Source: Paenibacillus albus (GTDB lineage Bacteria; Bacillota; Bacilli; Paenibacillales; Paenibacillaceae). From it: a stretch of DNA of 64,000 bases. Shown here piece after piece: positions 17,060 through 25,024 of this stretch (position 1 is its first letter; each line of letters starts with the position of its first letter). Location of the stretch: NCBI RefSeq assembly GCF_003952225.1, contig NZ_CP034437.1, forward strand, positions 2,308,501-2,372,500. Direction: 5' to 3'. The notes under the pieces are model-generated. The model did not search any database and had not been told where the DNA came from. It was given only the letters and a program-made list of their open reading frames with translations. The translations under genes and the position numbers were made by a program.

Positions 17060-17843
17060 TTTTCTGCAGCTTGTCCGAAATGAGAATATGAAGATTTATC
17101 GCAGGGTCGGAACATGGATTATGCTCGGCATTATTCTTGTGCTTGTAATTGTTTCCAGTTCGCTGACAAAGTGGATGTCTGAGAAGGATACGATATGGAC
17201 CGTCATGAACGGCATTGAGATGTTCATGTATTACCTCATTACGATCTTTACCGTGGTTGTCTCGGCGGAGAGCGTAGCGGGCGAGTTCTCGTCCGGCACG
17301 ATCAAGCTGCTGCTCATTCGGCCGTGGAGCAGGAGCAAGATTCTGCTCTCGAAGTATGTATCGCTGCTTCTGTTTGCACTCGTGCAAACACTGCTGATGT
17401 TCGCCTCTTCATTCGTGCTGAACTTGATCCTGTTCGGCTACAATAGCAGCCCTACAGCGAGCGTGGCGCTCGGCGTACTCAACAACTCCCATCCGTTCTT
17501 CTATATGATTCAAGTGTACATACTTGATTATATCGGGCTCATTATGATTGTGACGTTCAGCTTCATGCTCTCGACGATCTTCCGCAGCGGCGGACTTGCC
17601 ATCGGCTTGTCGATGTTCATTTATTTCTTCGGGCTGATCGCAAGCGGCATTCTTAGCCAGCTCAGCTATAAGTGGGTGGATTATCTCTTGTTCCTCCACC
17701 TGAACTTGAGGCAGTATTTGCAAACCGACGTGATCGTGCATAATATGACTATCGGCTTCTCGCTTGCGGTGTTAGCCGGGTACTACATCGTCTTTATGGG
17801 GATTACTTGGCTGATCTTTAATAAGCGAGATGTAGCGACTTAA
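17043..17843 (+). CDS. ABC-2 exporter permease
   Basis: The 266-residue permease has six hydrophobic segments, including an N-terminal one at ~23-40 (WIMLGIILVLVIVSSSL), and the ABC-2-type block AESVAGEFSSGTIKLLLIRPWSRSK near 77-101. It pairs with the overlapping upstream ATPase gene to form one exporter in the cytoplasmic membrane. A GTG start overlaps the ATPase reading frame. A strong terminator follows the gene, so the unit is a two-gene operon with no regulator or two-component system alongside. Confidence 0.88.
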   Translation: MSKLFDFLQLVRNENMKIYRRVGTWIMLGIILVLVIVSSSLTKWMSEKDTIWTVMNGIEMFMYYLITIFTVVVSAESVAGEFSSGTIKLLLIRPWSRSKILLSKYVSLLLFALVQTLLMFASSFVLNLILFGYNSSPTASVALGVLNNSHPFFYMIQVYILDYIGLIMIVTFSFMLSTIFRSGGLAIGLSMFIYFFGLIASGILSQLSYKWVDYLLFLHLNLRQYLQTDVIVHNMTIGFSLAVLAGYYIVFMGITWLIFNKRDVAT

Positions 17844-17862
17844 ACTTAAACGAATGAATAGG

Positions 17863-17910
17863 AAAGGAGCCCAGGCTGGCATGTTTAACCAGCTCACGGC
17901 TCCTTTTTTG
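17863..17910. terminator. Terminator after the ABC exporter
   Basis: AAAGGAGCC (17863-17871) pairs with GGCTCCTTT (17898-17906), with an inner GCTGG/CCAGC helix and a T tract. It may also serve the convergent bactofilin gene. Confidence 0.8.
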
Positions 17911-17919
17911 CAGTTCAGT

Positions 17920-18363
17920 TTATCCGGCTTGACGAGCCTTCTCCTTCGCTTGCTGCGTTCCTTGCTGAAGAGAGGGAGCATCAATTTCTGGCTGCTGGCG
18001 TGTGCGCGGTTCGATTTGGCGCTCCATTCGGCAGTTGCCATTATAGATGCCGCCGTCTTGAATCAGTATGCTGTGTGCCAGCACATTGCCGAAGAGCTGA
18101 CCGGACGCCATAATAATAAGCCTTCCTTTGACGTTAATATCGCCGTGGACTCTGCCGGCAATCGTCAAATCTTGAGCCGTAATGCTGGAGCGTGCCACGC
18201 CGTATTCCCCAATAATGACATCGCCCTTGCATTCGATATCACCACGGTGTTCGCCTTCAATTCGTATGCTAAGTTCACTGATCAGCTTCCCTTCGACATG
18301 AGTGCCGTGTCCGATAAGGGTTTCAGCCGATGTGCTCCGCTTTAATTCCTTGAATACTCGCAG
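17920..18363 (-). CDS. Bactofilin, apparently with a CTG start codon
   Basis: Bactofilins polymerise into beta-helical filaments that scaffold cell-shape and wall-remodelling proteins. The core runs ETLIGHGTHVEGKLISE, IRIEGEHRGDIECKGDVIIGE, ITAQDLTIAGRVHGDI and GRLIIMASGQLFGNVLAHSI, the family's repeating hydrophobic/glycine pattern. The frame is open up to a stop at 18382-18384 but has no ATG, GTG or TTG before an internal GTG at 18198. That start would delete half of the core. A CTG at 18363 is preceded by AAGGCGGGTGAT, a good ribosome-binding site, giving 147 residues starting at the position expected for the family. The tail is charged and Gln/Arg-rich. Confidence 0.75.
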   Translation of the reverse strand: MRVFKELKRSTSAETLIGHGTHVEGKLISELSIRIEGEHRGDIECKGDVIIGEYGVARSSITAQDLTIAGRVHGDINVKGRLIIMASGQLFGNVLAHSILIQDGGIYNGNCRMERQIEPRTRQQPEIDAPSLQQGTQQAKEKARQAG

Positions 18364-18494
18364 ATAATCACCCGCCTTCTCTCACGGTTACATGCATAAT
18401 GCTATTTATTCTCGGAAGCTGAGAAACATGCCAACTAAAGATGTATATGGCTCCGATCGACAGTGAAAGCTAACTCTATATCATCTGGGAGGAA

Positions 18495-19937
18495 ATGGGG
18501 GAACCTGCAATGATTTGGGCGCTCGCTGCACTCCTTATCTTTATTTTTCAAATCGCGACGATTCTCGTTCTGGAATATCGCCACCCGTCGAAGACCATCG
18601 CTTGGCTGCTTATTCTGTTCGTTCTGCCGATTATCGGCTTCGTCATGTACTACTTTCTTGCGCAAGAATATCAGCGGCGTAGAAGCATACGAAGAAGAGG
18701 CGTCTACCTGTCGGATACGCTGCGCAGGGCTCTGCTCCGCTGCAAGCTAATTCACAGGCCGAGCGATATGCAGGGAAACCGTTTTGCAGAGCAGGAGAGA
18801 CTCTACCACATTTTGCAAAATATTTCCGTCGCCCCCATTACCGGCTGCAACGAAACGACCGTACTGGCGAACGGTGAGGCGACTTACGAGGCCATGTTTG
18901 CGGCGATTGCTTCTGCTCGGCATCATGTCCATGTCGAGTCGTATACGATTAGGGACGATGCTGTTGGACAACAGCTGAAAGAGCTGCTGCTTGCAAGGGC
19001 GGAAGCCGGCGTTGAAGTCCGTGTAATCTATGACGGGATCGGCAGCGTGGAGCTTAGCGATAAGTATATCCAGGAGCTGCGGCTTGCGGGGGTAGAGATT
19101 CAGTGCTTCCTGCCGCCGCGCATTGCTTTCTTCGAGAAACGGATGAACTTCCGCAATCATCGCAAAATCATTGTCGTTGACGGGCTTGTCGGTTTCTTGG
19201 GCGGCATTAACTTCGGCGTGGAATATGTAGGCGGCAATCCGAAGCTAGGCTTCTGGCGAGATACGCACTTGCAGCTCCGAGGAGATGCCGTGTATTTCTT
19301 GCAGGAAGTGTTCATCTACGATTGGTGGTATGTATCGAAGAAGAAGCTGACTGGTGCTGCGTATTTGCCTGAGCATTCATGCGAGAGCACGGAGCAAGTG
19401 CAGATCGTCCAGAGCGGTCCCAACATGCGGGATGACGCGATACTGGAATATGTATTTGCGGCGGTCTCTGCAGCTAAGTCTCGCATATACATGACGACAC
19501 CGTACTTTATACCGGATGCGAGCATTCTGATGGGGCTGAGGACGGCCGCGCTTGGCGGTGTGGATGTGCGGATCATCATTCCGTACGTACCGGATACGAA
19601 GCTTGTATTGATGGCCTCGTTGTCTTACGTTGAGGAAATGCTTGCGGCTGGCGTTCGTATCTACCGATATACAGGAGGCTTTGTGCACGCAAAAGTCATT
19701 ATCATCGACAAGCTGCTCGCTTCCGTCGGGACTGCGAATATGGATATGCGGAGCTTCTTCAGCAATTTCGAAATTAATGCGCTGCTCTTCGATGAGGCGG
19801 CGATCGAGCGGCTTGAGACTGACTTCAAGAATGATCTGCAAAGCTGCATAGAAGTCAGCCTTGCGGAATTCCGCAAGCGTCCCCTAAAGCAAAAGGTGGC
19901 TGAGGCAGCCGCGCGGATGCTGTCCCCGTTGTTATAG
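18495..19937 (+). CDS. cls: Cardiolipin synthase
   Basis: This 480-residue enzyme joins two phosphatidylglycerols into cardiolipin and glycerol at the membrane. Two N-terminal membrane segments (~7-24 and ~36-54) precede two phospholipase-D active sites: HxK(x)4D at His222-Lys224-Asp229 and at His398-Lys400-Asp405. Length and layout match ClsA/YwnE types. ATG codons at 18495 and 18510 are both possible; the GGGAGG at 18487-18492 is very close to the first. The gene is a single-gene unit ending at a bidirectional terminator. Confidence 0.93.
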   Translation: MGEPAMIWALAALLIFIFQIATILVLEYRHPSKTIAWLLILFVLPIIGFVMYYFLAQEYQRRRSIRRRGVYLSDTLRRALLRCKLIHRPSDMQGNRFAEQERLYHILQNISVAPITGCNETTVLANGEATYEAMFAAIASARHHVHVESYTIRDDAVGQQLKELLLARAEAGVEVRVIYDGIGSVELSDKYIQELRLAGVEIQCFLPPRIAFFEKRMNFRNHRKIIVVDGLVGFLGGINFGVEYVGGNPKLGFWRDTHLQLRGDAVYFLQEVFIYDWWYVSKKKLTGAAYLPEHSCESTEQVQIVQSGPNMRDDAILEYVFAAVSAAKSRIYMTTPYFIPDASILMGLRTAALGGVDVRIIIPYVPDTKLVLMASLSYVEEMLAAGVRIYRYTGGFVHAKVIIIDKLLASVGTANMDMRSFFSNFEINALLFDEAAIERLETDFKNDLQSCIEVSLAEFRKRPLKQKVAEAAARMLSPLL

Positions 19938-19960
19938 TATGTTGGGCTCGAATAAATGAG

Positions 19961-20025
19961 AAAATCCAACCTGTATTGCCCGTAATCGAGATGATTTCCG
20001 GGCGCTGTAGGTTGGATTTTTCATT
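19961..20025. terminator. Bidirectional terminator between convergent genes
   Basis: AAAATCCAACCT (19961-19972) pairs with AGGTTGGATTTT (20009-20020), with an inner GCCCG/CGGGC helix. It serves cls and the convergent oxidoreductase gene. Confidence 0.85.
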
Positions 20026-20037
20026 GAAGAGGAGACG

Positions 20038-21282
20038 TTAAACCTTCTGTAGTGAAGGACGATCCAAGGCGACGATGGATGCGAGCGGATGGTCGCGGCC
20101 TGTGATGAGATGGTGCAAAATATGAGCGCCCATCATGCTGTAGACGGTACCGTTGCCGCCGTAGCCGAGGCAGTAGAAGACGCCGTCCCAATTCGGATCG
20201 GCTCCGATAAAGGGAAGTCCGTCGCGCGACAAGGCGAAGGTGGCGTTCCATGCGTAGTCAACCGCAACGGGAGTAGAAGAGAATAGTGCTTGTATGTTGG
20301 CCAGCACTTTATCAGCTTCCTTCTTAAGCGCGCTCTCGCTCGTCAGCAGCTGCTTCGTTGGCACGTCGCCACCGCCTGCAATGATGCGCTTGTCTTCCGT
20401 GAATCGCATATAGAAGTAGGGTCTTGCCGTCTCCCAAAACATATAAGGGCTGTAATTGTCGTGCAGCTCCGGCTGGGGATCCGTCACTAGCGCGTAAGTA
20501 CGGTTCATCTCTGACTTCACGAGCTTGCCCCGAAGCTCTTCCGGCTCGTAGCCGACGGCGTAGATAACATGCTTCGCAAGCACCTCGTGTCCAGCTGAAG
20601 TCACTAGCTTGTGGCCGCCGCTGCCAGGATCAGAACGATGGTCGGTCAGATCTGTCTGCTCATGGACGGCAAGACCGAAGCGATACACAGCAGCATCAAT
20701 GAGTCCGTGAACGAATCGATAGGGATTAATGGATGCATCGCCGTGAGTGATGACGGCTCCTGATCTGCGGAAGGGGAATCGGGCTTCAACTTCCTCAGGC
20801 TCTAAGTATTCTACTCCGAACTGATGGCGCTTTAGCAGCTCGTATTCGCGTTTCAGCTTTGGCACATCCTGCTCCGTGCTCGCATAATAAAGGCTGCTCT
20901 GCTCGGCATAGCCGGTGTCTGTTCCAAGCTCCGCTGCCAGCTCGCCAATCTGTTCGACCGCCAGCTTGCAGCCTTTATAGAAGCGAACTGCTTCCCCTTC
21001 GCCAATCTGCTCCGCTAAGTCGCATAGCATCGTATCATTGCAATATTGCAATAATCCCGTATTGGCCAGCGAGCTGCCTGCAGCGATATTCCCGCGTTCA
21101 AGCAGCACGGTTGTGAGACCGCTGCGGGATAAGATGTACGCGCAGATCGAGCCCGACATGCCGCCTCCGATGATGGCGACGTCGGCCTGTACAGTCTGAG
21201 CGAGCGGGGGATAGGTAGATGCCGGCTGCTGCATGGTACTTGGCCAGTACAGATGGCCTTCGTGTAGATGTTTGCTGGTCAT
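20038..21282 (-). CDS. FAD-dependent oxidoreductase (DAO family)
   Basis: This 414-residue flavoenzyme has the dinucleotide-binding start VAIIGGGMSGSICAYILSRSG (residues ~35-55, glycines 39-44) and the second FAD block LPFIGADPNWDGVFYCLGYGGNG near 363-385. The family oxidises amines or amino acids (D-amino acid oxidase, sarcosine oxidase and glycine oxidase relatives, including YurR-type). There is no signal peptide and no Rieske extension. The actual substrate cannot be inferred. Downstream is the terminator shared with cls; upstream is a small gene on the same strand with its own terminator. Confidence 0.82.
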   Translation of the reverse strand: MTSKHLHEGHLYWPSTMQQPASTYPPLAQTVQADVAIIGGGMSGSICAYILSRSGLTTVLLERGNIAAGSSLANTGLLQYCNDTMLCDLAEQIGEGEAVRFYKGCKLAVEQIGELAAELGTDTGYAEQSSLYYASTEQDVPKLKREYELLKRHQFGVEYLEPEEVEARFPFRRSGAVITHGDASINPYRFVHGLIDAAVYRFGLAVHEQTDLTDHRSDPGSGGHKLVTSAGHEVLAKHVIYAVGYEPEELRGKLVKSEMNRTYALVTDPQPELHDNYSPYMFWETARPYFYMRFTEDKRIIAGGGDVPTKQLLTSESALKKEADKVLANIQALFSSTPVAVDYAWNATFALSRDGLPFIGADPNWDGVFYCLGYGGNGTVYSMMGAHILHHLITGRDHPLASIVALDRPSLQKV

Positions 21283-21323
21283 AATGATACCTCCTCCTGG
21301 CTACTATGCCCCAATTTGCCAAG

Positions 21324-21356
21324 AAAAAAAGAGGAGATCGCGCAGATCCCCTCTTT
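21324..21356 (-). terminator. Terminator after the 59-residue gene
   Basis: AAAGAGG (21328-21334) pairs with CCTCTTT (21350-21356), with an inner GATC helix. Reading on the minus strand it ends in seven T residues. Confidence 0.7.
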
Positions 21357-21367
21357 ATAAGTTACGA

Positions 21368-21547
21368 TTAATCTTGAATCGGATCAGGCACAAGCCCTTC
21401 CTTTAGAAGCTCGGTGTTCGTCTTCATCGCTTCCATGTCAGCGCCAAGCTGCTGCATATCGTGGAAGTCATGAACCATTGAACCGTTCAGCACTTCATTT
21501 ATCGGTTTTGCTTTGCGTCCAGCACCGCCGGGGATTGGATTTTCCAT
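21368..21547 (-). CDS. Small hypothetical protein, 59 residues
   Basis: The start at 21547 is chosen because AAGGAG lies 9 bases upstream; an ATG two codons earlier would be too close to it. The product, beginning MENPIPGGAGRKAKPINEVLN and ending KEGLVPDPIQD, is soluble and helical in its second half. I do not recognise a characterised family. It has its own terminator. Confidence 0.55.
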   Translation of the reverse strand: MENPIPGGAGRKAKPINEVLNGSMVHDFHDMQQLGADMEAMKTNTELLKEGLVPDPIQD

Positions 21548-21734
21548 GATCATCAGCTCCTTGGTATACTAGTGATGAGATGAGACAAGCTTGTCAAGAA
21601 GTACTTGATCAGCTTGCAAGTATATAACCGTTCATAAACCGATTTGAAACGGTGGACGGATAGCTGGCGCTAAGAATAGGCTGTTATGGAGCCAGTGCAT
21701 AAACATGATGGAAAAGGTCGGATGAGGATTGAAT

Positions 21735-22862
21735 ATGACAAAAGCAAACATCAACACAGACAAATATCCGGCGGCAAACGAAGTGCTGGGCGTTCCCCTC
21801 GTACTGACGACCAGAGGCGATTTCGTCGAAAATGTTCACAGCGGTCACGCAGCGGTTGTTACAGCGGATGGCCGATTGGTCGCGCATGCCGGGGATGCGA
21901 ATGTCCGTAATTTCTTGCGATCTACGGCCAAACCCATTCAAGCGCTGCCGAGCGTGATGGGCGGCGTGATTGAAACATACGAGCTTGGTGATGACGCCAT
22001 CGCGTTAATGTGCGCGTCACATCAAGGCACACCTGCGCATATCGCGGTGCTCGAGCAGATGCTTGCGCAGACCGGCGTGCTGGAGGAGCAGCTTGTGTTC
22101 GCGGCTGCGCTGCCGGCGAATGCCAAGGCGCGCGATGCGGTGCTCGCCAGCGGAGGAAGCCCGCGCAAGCTGTATCATGTTTGCGCAGGCAAGCATATCG
22201 GCATGCTCGCGCTGTGTAAGCTGCGCGGCTGGCCGATGGAGACGTATACGCAGCCGGAGCATCCGCTGCAGCAGGAACTGCTGCGCATCGTCGCAGCGAT
22301 CGCGGACGTGCAGCCGGCAGCCGTCGAGACGGCAATCGACGGCTGCGGCTTGCCGGTGTTCGCGCTGCCGCTGTGGCGTCTCGCGCTCATTTATGCGCGC
22401 TTCGCTGCCTGGGGCAGCGACGAGGCGGCAGCTGCGCAGCCTGCCGCAAGCGGCGAAGCCGCATCGGGTTCGGCGGCGGAGGTGGGCCTCGCCGCCATTG
22501 GTGCTGCGGCGAAGCGGATCGCCGCTGCGATGGCGAGCCATCCGGCCCTCGTGGAGGGGCCGGACCGGCTGGCGAGCGTCATGCTCGACTGCGGCGACGG
22601 GAACGTCGTCGCGAAGAGCGGGGCGCAGGGCGTCTTCGTCTTCGCCTTGCGCAGAGAGCGGCTCGCAGTAGCGATTAAGCTTGCAGACGGCGGCGAGTCG
22701 GCCTGGCCGGAGGCGGTATGCGCCATGCTCGAGCAGTTGCAGCTCGAAGGAGGCGCGGAGCTTACTCGCTGCATTCGCAGCCATATCTCGCCAGAGCTGC
22801 GCAACGATGCCGGGCAGCTGGTCGGCTGCCGCGAAGCGTGTGTTACGCTAGAGCTGCATTAA
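21735..22862 (+). CDS. Asparaginase (PF06089-type)
   Basis: This 375-residue protein matches the L-asparaginase II-like family found in Rhizobium and Bacillota, which is unrelated to the AnsA/AnsB fold and resembles a beta-lactamase-type Ser-Lys enzyme. Typical blocks are RSTAKPIQALP (with the Ser-x-x-Lys), MCASHQGTPAHIAVLEQML, HVCAGKHIGMLALCK and IDGCGLPVFALPL. The ATG at 21735 fits the GAGG ribosome-binding site better than the TTG at 21729. The stretch from ~22060 to 22700 is much richer in GC than its surroundings and carries perfect inverted repeats, including an alanine-rich insertion around residues 235-255. Confidence 0.82.
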   Translation: MTKANINTDKYPAANEVLGVPLVLTTRGDFVENVHSGHAAVVTADGRLVAHAGDANVRNFLRSTAKPIQALPSVMGGVIETYELGDDAIALMCASHQGTPAHIAVLEQMLAQTGVLEEQLVFAAALPANAKARDAVLASGGSPRKLYHVCAGKHIGMLALCKLRGWPMETYTQPEHPLQQELLRIVAAIADVQPAAVETAIDGCGLPVFALPLWRLALIYARFAAWGSDEAAAAQPAASGEAASGSAAEVGLAAIGAAAKRIAAAMASHPALVEGPDRLASVMLDCGDGNVVAKSGAQGVFVFALRRERLAVAIKLADGGESAWPEAVCAMLEQLQLEGGAELTRCIRSHISPELRNDAGQLVGCREACVTLELH

Positions 22863-22867
22863 TAAGG

Positions 22868-22921
22868 GAAGCGCCAAAGAGGCGGAGCAATTTGCGTCCG
22901 CTGCTTGGCACTTCTTTTTTT
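22868..22921 (+). terminator. Terminator after the asparaginase gene
   Basis: GAAGCGCCAA pairs with TTGGCACTTC (one mismatch) over an inner GCGGA/TCCGC helix, followed by eight T residues. Confidence 0.75.
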
Positions 22922-23035
22922 ACAGGAACGACTGCACAGTAAAGGATTCAGAGCTATTCGTTGTCGAATGAATGTACGGGAAGCACCTTGTTTTGATGAC
23001 AAACCCAGCTTGGAGAGGAGATTGATCTTTACGTC

Positions 23036-23947
23036 ATGACACTAATAACAGAAGGTTTCCATGCTAAGATGACAGCCGCTCACGGTTCGCGGGTAGAGGG
23101 ATGGACGCAGTCGCTGCCAGAGCTTATTGCTGGATGTGAGGAGAAGTTCGGCATTAAGCTGGAGGAGCCGTTCAGTAATTTGTCCTACAACTACATCGCA
23201 CACGGCACTAACGAGGCTGGCACGCCGATCGTGCTTAAGCTTGCTTTTCTTAAGGCTGAGCTCGCGCAAGAAATGCGGGCGATGAAAGCCTATGCAGGCA
23301 GAGGAGCGGTACAGGTGCTCGCCTGGGATGAGGAGCTTGGCGCTGCTGTGCTCGAACGCGCTGTACCGGGCACGCCTTTGTCCGCTACGCTAGATGATCA
23401 TGAGGCGACTGCGATTTTCTGTGAGGTGTTTGGAAAGCTCCGTCGTCCGTTCGAAGGTGAAGCAGCGCATTTCCAGACGATTCGGAGATGGTTCGAGGGA
23501 ATTGTCCGCTACCGCAGCCGTTACAGTGGAGGGGCTGAAGGACCGCTTCCTGAGGAGTGGGTCGTTCGAGCCGAAGAGATATTAGAGGAGCTTATCCCGA
23601 CGACAACCGAAACGGTGCTGCTGCATGGCGATCTTCATCATCAAAATATATTGCGGCAAGGGGAGGACGGATGGGCCGTTATTGATCCGAAGGGGATCAT
23701 CGGCGACGTCCATTTTGAGCCGCTCCAGTACTTGCTCAACTATGAGGAGCGAGGCGGCGATAAAGAGGCGGTACTTAGCCGGCGCGTCGCGATCATAACG
23801 GAGCGGCTTGGACTCGACCGCCGCCGGCTGGCGCTGTGGGGCATCGCCCGCGGCGTGCTTGAAGCGTGCTGGACGATCGAGGATGGCCATGAGAATTGGC
23901 AGGACGGCATTGCCATTTCGGAGCGGTTCGCGAAGCTGCTGGACTGA
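23036..23947 (+). CDS. APH(6)/hydroxyurea-type phosphotransferase
   Basis: This 303-residue kinase-fold protein contains LLHGDLHHQNIL (catalytic loop, residues ~197-208) and WAVIDPKGIIGDVHFEP (metal-binding Asp) near 215-231. Both blocks are typical of the APH(6)/streptomycin 6-kinase family, which includes hydroxyurea phosphotransferases. Such proteins transfer phosphate from ATP to aminoglycosides or other small molecules in the cytosol. Chromosomal relatives in soil bacilli are often of unknown substrate, so resistance is a possibility only. It is convergent with the AraC regulator gene. Confidence 0.8.
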   Translation: MTLITEGFHAKMTAAHGSRVEGWTQSLPELIAGCEEKFGIKLEEPFSNLSYNYIAHGTNEAGTPIVLKLAFLKAELAQEMRAMKAYAGRGAVQVLAWDEELGAAVLERAVPGTPLSATLDDHEATAIFCEVFGKLRRPFEGEAAHFQTIRRWFEGIVRYRSRYSGGAEGPLPEEWVVRAEEILEELIPTTTETVLLHGDLHHQNILRQGEDGWAVIDPKGIIGDVHFEPLQYLLNYEERGGDKEAVLSRRVAIITERLGLDRRRLALWGIARGVLEACWTIEDGHENWQDGIAISERFAKLLD

Positions 23948-23975
23948 TTGAGGCTAGGCTCTTCCTAACCTCCTT

Positions 23976-24833
23976 TCACAGCTGCTTCATCGCTTCGCGA
24001 TAAGCGGTCGGCGACTGGCCGTAGAAGCGGCGGAACTGCTTGGAGAAGTAGAGCGGGTCCTGGAAGCCGACGGATGCCGCGATCTGCTCGATCGTCAGCT
24101 CCAGACGCTCACGCAAGAGCAGATGCGCCTTGTCGATGCGCAGCTTGAGCAAGAACGTTACCGGCGTAATGCCGGTCTGCTGCTTGAACATGCGCGACAG
24201 ATAAGCGCGGTTGTAGCCGAGCGTCTCCGCCATATTCTCAATCGAGATCGGCTCGGCATATTGGGTAGACATGTAGCGGATCATTTGGTTAGTCAGCGCC
24301 TCGCTGTCCGAGCCCTGCTGCTCCGAGGCACGATTCTCCCCCTGCTGCGCAGCCCCGAACTCAGCGAATAGCAAGTGCAGATAGCCGCTTGCCCGTAGAC
24401 TTGCCGAAGGACCGCCTAGGCGGAAAGCCCGCTGAATGCTGTGAAACAGCACGCCGATGCGGGGATTCGTCCCGTTGTCGATGATCGGCACAGCGCTATC
24501 GAGCCCGGCTCCAGCGACGAGTCCCGCGGCGCGCGTGCCTTCGAATGCAATCCAGCGGTAACGCCACGGGTTGTCCTCGCTCGAGGCATAGCTGATCAGC
24601 TGATCGGGATGGATGAGGAACGATTGCCCGGCTTGCAGCTCATGCTCGGTGCCTGCATAGGAGAACGTGCCTGTCCCGGCTAAGATGTGATGCATCAAAT
24701 AGAAGTCGTATACCTTCGGACCGATGAGATGATTCGGTTTCGTCTGGCTCTCACCGGAAAATAATACATATATATCACCATGTTCATCCGGTACAGGATT
24801 GGATAGCACGGTATAGGTTGGCATGTGCTCCAT
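23976..24833 (-). CDS. AraC-family regulator, probably of the gal operon
   Basis: This 285-residue regulator has an N-terminal cupin-type sugar-binding half (HHILAGTGTFSYAGTEHELQAGQSFLIHPDQ) and a C-terminal double helix-turn-helix (SIENMAETLGYNRAYLSRMFKQQTG; TIEQIAASVGFQDPLYFSKQFRRFYG). It is divergently transcribed from galKET with 191 bases between. That position and the resemblance to MsmR/RafR-type activators suggest it activates galactose use in response to an alpha-galactoside or galactose. This is inference from context; no operator repeat was identified with confidence. Confidence 0.85.
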   Translation of the reverse strand: MEHMPTYTVLSNPVPDEHGDIYVLFSGESQTKPNHLIGPKVYDFYLMHHILAGTGTFSYAGTEHELQAGQSFLIHPDQLISYASSEDNPWRYRWIAFEGTRAAGLVAGAGLDSAVPIIDNGTNPRIGVLFHSIQRAFRLGGPSASLRASGYLHLLFAEFGAAQQGENRASEQQGSDSEALTNQMIRYMSTQYAEPISIENMAETLGYNRAYLSRMFKQQTGITPVTFLLKLRIDKAHLLLRERLELTIEQIAASVGFQDPLYFSKQFRRFYGQSPTAYREAMKQL

Positions 24834-24949
24834 ATGGCTGAACTCCTTCGTTTACGACATCTTCATGTTACCATTCATTGTAACATATCTATTTTCCTAG
24901 TACATTTATAAAGTCACAAAATTCCATGTGGTGAGCACATCATACCATT

Positions 24950-24976
24950 TTGCTTGAGCAAGTAAGCCGCTATACT
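24950..24976 (+). promoter_or_regulatory. Candidate galK promoter
   Basis: A good -10 box, TATACT (24971-24976), has only a poorly spaced TTGCTT (24950-24955, 15-base spacer) in front, as expected for an activator-dependent promoter. TTGCT-TG-AGCAA (24950-24961) is a small dyad. Confidence 0.4.
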
Positions 24977-25024
24977 AAACCTAGAATCATTCAACTACCA
25001 TACGAAAGAGAGTGATATGAATTC

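Noticed and set aside
17854-18345. 163-codon plus-strand frame
   Set aside because: Antisense of the bactofilin gene, whose protein pattern is clear on the minus strand.
23941-23975. Imperfect hairpin between the kinase and AraC genes as terminator
   Set aside because: The stem has mismatches and no T tract on either strand.
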